This document shows, piece after piece, positions 59,641 to 64,000 of a DNA stretch of 64,000 nucleotides. The stretch comes from Streptococcus anginosus. GTDB lineage: Bacteria > Bacillota > Bacilli > Lactobacillales > Streptococcaceae. The stretch covers positions 654,501 through 718,500 of the forward strand of contig NZ_CP012719.1 of the NCBI RefSeq assembly GCF_001697145.1. The letters are read 5' to 3'. The notes beneath the pieces were generated by a model that was not told the origin of the DNA, searched no databases, and saw only the letters and a list, made by a program, of their open reading frames with translations. A program made the position numbers and the translations under genes. Every line of letters begins with the position of its first letter. Position 1 is the stretch's first letter.

Positions 59641-61308
59641 ATGGAGCGAATACTACTGTATACTCATTTTAACAAACTACATCAAGTGAGTGGTCATGTA
59701 TTTTACCAATTAAAACAGATAAAACCGTTATTTTCTACGGTTGTCTTTATTTCAAATAGCCCTTTAGAAAAAGATGACAAGACTAAGTTGCAAAAAGAAT
59801 TAAATATTGATATCGTGATTGAGCGAGACAATACCGGATTTGATTTTGCAGCTTGGCGTGATGGGATGCAGTTCATTGGCTTTGACAAAATACAAGGCTA
59901 TGATTCTCTTACCATTATGAATGATACTTGTTTTGGTCCCCTATGGGATTTGCAAAAAATATATGAAGATATGGAAGCAAATCAGATAGTTGATTTCTGG
60001 GGAATGACGAATTTCCGAAAGACAAAATATTTTAAAGAGCACTTACAAAGTTATTTTGTATCGTTTAAACAATCCATGTTAAAATCAGAAGTTTTCCAAA
60101 AATTTTGGTCGCAAATAAAAGATTTTACAGATGTTCAAAGTGTTATAAATCAATATGAAACGCAGTTTACAGCTTATTTTCAAAAGAAAGGTTTTAACTA
60201 TCAAGCTTTTTATGATACTTGTAAAGAAGAAGTAGGAGAGTTGTTGCATCCTGATTTTTCCTATTATAAGCCACAAACTATTCTTGAAAAAAAAGTTCCT
60301 TTTTTAAAAGTAAAAGCTATTGATGGCAATCCCTTTTTAGCTAGTTCTCTTTTGGAGATAATTAAAAGAGAGTCGTCTTATCCCATCTCTTTGATTAAAA
60401 TGCATATGTTTGAATATTTTTCCCCAGATGCTCCCTATCTTTTACAAGGAAAAATTCTTGCTCAGCACAATGAAGTTACTTCGGCACATAAAGATATTGT
60501 ATTGCATATTCATGTTACAAATTTATCAATATTTGAACAGTGGATGAATAAAATAGTTGTTCAATTTCCTCAAATTGAGTATTTGATGACAACGTCTGAT
60601 ATAAAAATATTTGAGTATTTGAATTCTTATTTAAAAGACTCTTCTATTAAGAATCAGATACGGTTGACTCAAGAGCAACATCCATTATTAGCTATGTTTG
60701 CTCAAGCGGAAAGATTAAAAACATACAAATATATTGGACATTTGTCTACTCATACTTTGATTCCCGAAGTAGCTGGTCTAGATCAATGGATGCGGGATGA
60801 TTTGTTTAATATGATGATTGAGAATATGAACTATAGTATCAATGCTTTGGAACATTGTTCTAATTTAGGGCTTATTATACCTGATCTCCCGAGTGTGGTT
60901 AGAAATGGTTTGTTTTATCAGAAACCTCTTAAAGAGGAGATGGAAAAACTATGGAAATTATTGTCCTGTCGAAAATCTTTTAAGTTTACTGATGCAGTAA
61001 CTCTGACAAGAGTTTACGGTGGGTGGATGTGGTTTAAGTATGAGGCTGTAGAATCCCTATTTAAAGCTAGTTTCAAAACCTTCAGTAGCTATTCTCTTCA
61101 AGAGCAATCAACTATTTTAGAAAATTTACTTGTTTATGTAGCTTGGGACAAGAATTATGATTTTCAAATTATCCTTTTATCACAGTCTTTTCCATCTCTT
61201 TTAGACTTGCAAAGATTGGATTATCAGTTAATGAAACAGCAAGAACAGTTAATACACAAAAAAAGTTTTACAAAACGACTTGCAAGTTTCTTTGGTAAGG
61301 AAGTATGA
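59641..61308 (+). CDS. rgpF: RgpF-like rhamnan synthesis glycosyltransferase
   Basis: 555 residues. The N-terminal half is an RgpF module: LLYTHFNKLHQVSGHVFYQL, IVIERDNTGFDFAAWRDGMQFIG and LTIMNDTCFGPLWDL. RgpF of Streptococcus mutans is of similar length and is needed to build the rhamnan. The rgpE-type GT2 gene usually found between rgpD and rgpF is absent here. Its end overlaps the gacH homologue by 4 nt. Confidence 0.88.
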   Translation: MERILLYTHFNKLHQVSGHVFYQLKQIKPLFSTVVFISNSPLEKDDKTKLQKELNIDIVIERDNTGFDFAAWRDGMQFIGFDKIQGYDSLTIMNDTCFGPLWDLQKIYEDMEANQIVDFWGMTNFRKTKYFKEHLQSYFVSFKQSMLKSEVFQKFWSQIKDFTDVQSVINQYETQFTAYFQKKGFNYQAFYDTCKEEVGELLHPDFSYYKPQTILEKKVPFLKVKAIDGNPFLASSLLEIIKRESSYPISLIKMHMFEYFSPDAPYLLQGKILAQHNEVTSAHKDIVLHIHVTNLSIFEQWMNKIVVQFPQIEYLMTTSDIKIFEYLNSYLKDSSIKNQIRLTQEQHPLLAMFAQAERLKTYKYIGHLSTHTLIPEVAGLDQWMRDDLFNMMIENMNYSINALEHCSNLGLIIPDLPSVVRNGLFYQKPLKEEMEKLWKLLSCRKSFKFTDAVTLTRVYGGWMWFKYEAVESLFKASFKTFSSYSLQEQSTILENLLVYVAWDKNYDFQIILLSQSFPSLLDLQRLDYQLMKQQEQLIHKKSFTKRLASFFGKEV

Positions 61309-63773
61309 TGAAATTTTTACGAAAAAATTATGAGCAAATTAGTTTTATTCTAATTAGCTTTTTAATGCTTGATGTGTCCATTGTTAATCTTAGTATGGCA
61401 TTGAATAGTCATGCTGATTTAACTACTTATCCTTTTTTATGGATTGAGATTCTATTATCTACCTTTTTCTTATTTGGTATCAGTTTCCTAATTTCTAACT
61501 TATCATATAAAAAGCTTACAACATGGTATGTTATTATATATGGTTTATACACTATTTTTTCTTATTTACTTGAGGTGACTAGAAATGTCAATAATCCTTC
61601 ATTTAAATTTGAAAAAATTTTTCAAAATCATTTTTTACAACTATATTTTTTACCAGTTTTATTAGTGATATCTATCATGGTTGTTCTTTATAAAACAATT
61701 CCAAAGTTGGATAACCTATCTTTGTTTAAAGGATTACACATTGATAAAAATAATTCAAGTGGAATGGAGAATCTGCTTTTATCACAATTGTTATTATCCC
61801 TTGTGTTTTCTGATAATAAATTTTTAAGTGTATTAACAAAAACAGAATTTTTGAGCAGATTTTATGAAAAAAAGCTCCAAATCAATGAACTGTTCGTATT
61901 TTCTCTCACTAGTCTAGTATTTTTAATATTTGTGTTTGGCTCTGTATTAAGTCTTTTAGTAGTCCAAGGAATGAAAGATCTTAGTGAGAATAAAAATAGT
62001 TTTTCGGTTGCTACTTTATTTAGTGCAATATTTGCTGTAGTATTCAACTACACAATCCAAAATAGTATTCGAGCAGATATATCAGTTTTAGATTTACGTT
62101 TATTTGCAGGGGCTAGTCTCTTTCAAATTAGTATCTTTTTTATAACTTTCATTTGCCTATATGCAGTTTTTAATAGTTTCCTCTTACCAACTATACTAAT
62201 TTTAGTAGTGGGAATAGGAAGTTCCATTGCTAGTGCTTTAAAATTTCAATATCGTCAAGAACCCATTTTGCCAAGTGATATCGTTTGGTTGCGAAATCCA
62301 AAAACATTGCTTGATTTTATTGGTGGAAATTATATTATTTATATTTTGTTCATTTTTTTACTAATAGCCTCTCTTTATTGGTTTTTGAGAAAAAAGATTC
62401 TACCAAACAAAACAGTTCCAAATATAAAATATCGAATAATTTTGCTTGTATTACCAGCCGTCTTTTTCTTTGGTATTTTACAAGTGTTCTCTTCTAAAAA
62501 GGATGGGAAAATTACTGATAATATTCCAGTAATGTCCATTTTAAATAATTATCATGATTTAACTTGGTTTGGAAACACTGTCAATTCACAGATGCGCTCT
62601 GTATCTTTTGTGTGGTTTTCACAGATGTCAGATACGACTATGACTCAACCGAAAAAATATTCCAAGGAAACCATTAAGAATTTAGAAAATAAATATAAAC
62701 GTATCGCGGCTAACTACAATCAATCCAGAACGGAAACAATTGAAAATCAAACGGTTATTTATATTTTGAGTGAAAGCTTTTCTGATCCTGCCCGTGTAGA
62801 AGGGGTTACTATGTCAGAAAATCCAATTCCAAATATTCAAGAAGTCAAAAACAAATCAACAAGTGGTTTAATGAAATCAGATGGATATGGTGGTGGTACT
62901 GCCAATATGGAATTTCAGACATTAACGGGGCTTCCTTTCTATAATCTTTCTCCTTCTATTTCAGTCATCTACACAGAAGTAGTGCCGGGAATGAACAAGT
63001 TTCCATCAATTAGTGATTTTTATAGCCGTAAGAACCGTACCGTTATTCACTTAGCTTCACCAAGCAATTATTCCAGAAATATTATCTACAATGACTTAGG
63101 GTTTAATAAATTTATTCATTATGGGACTAAGGGGCTAAAAGGTGATCAGATTGGTGGAAATTATAGTGATAAAACAACATATAACCAGATTTTAAATAAT
63201 TTGAAGGAAAATCAAAGTCAATTCTTTTCGGTTATGACGATGCAAAACCATATGCCTTGGACAGAACCGAATCCTATTACTATATCTGCCAAGTATATAG
63301 GTTTTTCGGATGCAGATAACCAAACTTTATCAAACTATGTGAGGATGTTACATCATACAGATGTAGCCACAAAGGATTTTCTTGATCAACTTTCAAAAAT
63401 AAATAAAAAAATTACAGTTGTTTTTTATGGAGATCATTTACCAGGGCTTTATCCACAGTCAGCTTTCAAAAATAATCCAGAGAGTCAATATTTAACAGAC
63501 TATTTTGTGTGGAGTAATTATGAAACACCTAAATTGGACTATCCGATGGTAAATTCAAGTGACTTCACAGCTCTATTGTTAGAACAAACCAATTCAAAAG
63601 TATCACCTTATTATGCTTTATTAACAGAAGTTTTGCATAAGGCAAGTGTTGATAAAAAAGATTTGGATGCAGAAGGGCAGCAAATTGCAGAAGATCTGAA
63701 GCTTGTTCAATATGATATGGTGGCGGGTAAAGGCTATTTGTCAAAAGATTTTTTTAAAGTACATAGTGAGTAA
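61305..63773 (+). CDS. gacH: Polysaccharide glycerol phosphate transferase, GacH/SccH type
   Basis: 822 residues. About ten membrane helices fill the first 450 residues, followed by an extracellular sulfatase-like (LtaS-type) domain: VIYILSESFSDPARV, then GYGGGTANMEFQTLTG with the expected nucleophile Thr532, FSVMTMQNHMPW and VVFYGDHLPGLYP with metal ligands. GacH of Streptococcus pyogenes, nearly the same length, transfers glycerol phosphate from phosphatidylglycerol to side-chain sugar of the cell-wall rhamnan. The gene ends the rgp operon. Confidence 0.9.
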   Translation: MMKFLRKNYEQISFILISFLMLDVSIVNLSMALNSHADLTTYPFLWIEILLSTFFLFGISFLISNLSYKKLTTWYVIIYGLYTIFSYLLEVTRNVNNPSFKFEKIFQNHFLQLYFLPVLLVISIMVVLYKTIPKLDNLSLFKGLHIDKNNSSGMENLLLSQLLLSLVFSDNKFLSVLTKTEFLSRFYEKKLQINELFVFSLTSLVFLIFVFGSVLSLLVVQGMKDLSENKNSFSVATLFSAIFAVVFNYTIQNSIRADISVLDLRLFAGASLFQISIFFITFICLYAVFNSFLLPTILILVVGIGSSIASALKFQYRQEPILPSDIVWLRNPKTLLDFIGGNYIIYILFIFLLIASLYWFLRKKILPNKTVPNIKYRIILLVLPAVFFFGILQVFSSKKDGKITDNIPVMSILNNYHDLTWFGNTVNSQMRSVSFVWFSQMSDTTMTQPKKYSKETIKNLENKYKRIAANYNQSRTETIENQTVIYILSESFSDPARVEGVTMSENPIPNIQEVKNKSTSGLMKSDGYGGGTANMEFQTLTGLPFYNLSPSISVIYTEVVPGMNKFPSISDFYSRKNRTVIHLASPSNYSRNIIYNDLGFNKFIHYGTKGLKGDQIGGNYSDKTTYNQILNNLKENQSQFFSVMTMQNHMPWTEPNPITISAKYIGFSDADNQTLSNYVRMLHHTDVATKDFLDQLSKINKKITVVFYGDHLPGLYPQSAFKNNPESQYLTDYFVWSNYETPKLDYPMVNSSDFTALLLEQTNSKVSPYYALLTEVLHKASVDKKDLDAEGQQIAEDLKLVQYDMVAGKGYLSKDFFKVHSE

Positions 63774-63800
63774 AAAGCTATAATAAGTAGCTCTACAAAT

Positions 63801-63838
63801 CTCTATAGTTGGCTAAAAATTCAACTATGGAGTTTTTT
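63801..63838 (+). terminator. Terminator of the rgp operon
   Basis: CTCTATAGTTG (63801-63811) pairs with CAACTATGGAG (63822-63832) with one G-U pair, then TTTTTT. Confidence 0.88.
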
Positions 63839-64000
63839 CTTATGAAATGAGTTATGAATAGAATATAACAATATGTAAAATTGATTCTGTCATTACTTTT
63901 TGTCGAAAAGAATTCTTCATTTTTTTATGACATGAAAAGAAATTGGCATCAAGAACAATAAAATTTTCTTTGGTATGTTAAAAGTTAAGATGCTTTATAG
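63839..64000. other. Non-coding end of window
   Basis: AT-rich 160 bp after the rgp terminator; no gene, promoter or repeat that I can support. Confidence 0.5.

Overview
This window is a stretch of a low-GC Firmicute chromosome, almost certainly Streptococcus. The evidence is the glgBCDAP operon followed directly by atpEBFHAGDC, then the DUF1146-murA-epuA-endA cluster, a one-piece tmRNA whose tag reads AKNNNSYALAA, the trmK/Nif3 pair, and a rhamnan (rgp) cell-wall polysaccharide locus ending in a GacH-type glycerol phosphate transferase. The gene order resembles the oral (sanguinis/anginosus/mutans-side) streptococci; I cannot fix the species from sequence alone.

Layout. Bases 1 to about 3.7 kb are the end of a Tn916-family integrative conjugative element on the minus strand: the relaxase/Rep gene (orf20-like, cut by the window edge), an oriT-like palindrome, the FtsK-like coupling ATPase (orf21-like) and two DUF961 genes (orf22- and orf23-like). 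From 4.0 to 12.1 kb is the glycogen operon, with a catabolite-repression (cre) site just downstream of its promoter. The F1Fo ATP synthase operon lies at 12.3-18.7 kb. From 18.8 to 21.4 kb are DUF1146, murA, epuA and the DNA-entry nuclease gene endA. From 21.5 to 25.3 kb is a heterodimeric ABC exporter behind a leader that looks like a transcription attenuator. A 41-bp tandem repeat array (25.45-25.94 kb) separates it from a convergent DUF218 gene. Then come ssrA and tRNA-Ser(GGA), lrgAB with a CodY-like box, apt, metA with two MET-box-like palindromes, dnaD, and a trmK-Nif3-DAO-Nudix-ZIP operon in which the ZIP transporter gene carries a frameshift in a T8A4 tract.

From 35.3 kb to 63.8 kb the window is a cell-surface polysaccharide locus. 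rfbA/C/B and galE (and later rfbD) make dTDP-L-rhamnose and UDP-sugars. An AT-rich block (40.9-48 kb) codes for lipid-linked sugar transfer (GtrB-like enzyme, two multi-pass GT-C-like proteins), a flippase and several GT2 glycosyltransferases. These are followed by a 995-residue GT2/RgpF/GT4-like fusion, a DUF2142 membrane protein and a GT4 enzyme. The rhamnan backbone and export genes rgpA, rgpB, rgpC, rgpD, an RgpF-like gene and a gacH homologue close the cluster. The inferred scheme is a polyrhamnose chain exported by the RgpCD ABC transporter and decorated outside the membrane with sugars delivered on lipid carriers and with glycerol phosphate.

Most of the window is core streptococcal genome. 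The points that most deserve a second look are the 41-bp repeat array, the ABC exporter leader, the ZIP frameshift, a diverged intergenic repeat pair (21.5 and 38.9 kb), two genes with apparently leaderless promoters, and the unusual composition of the polysaccharide locus.
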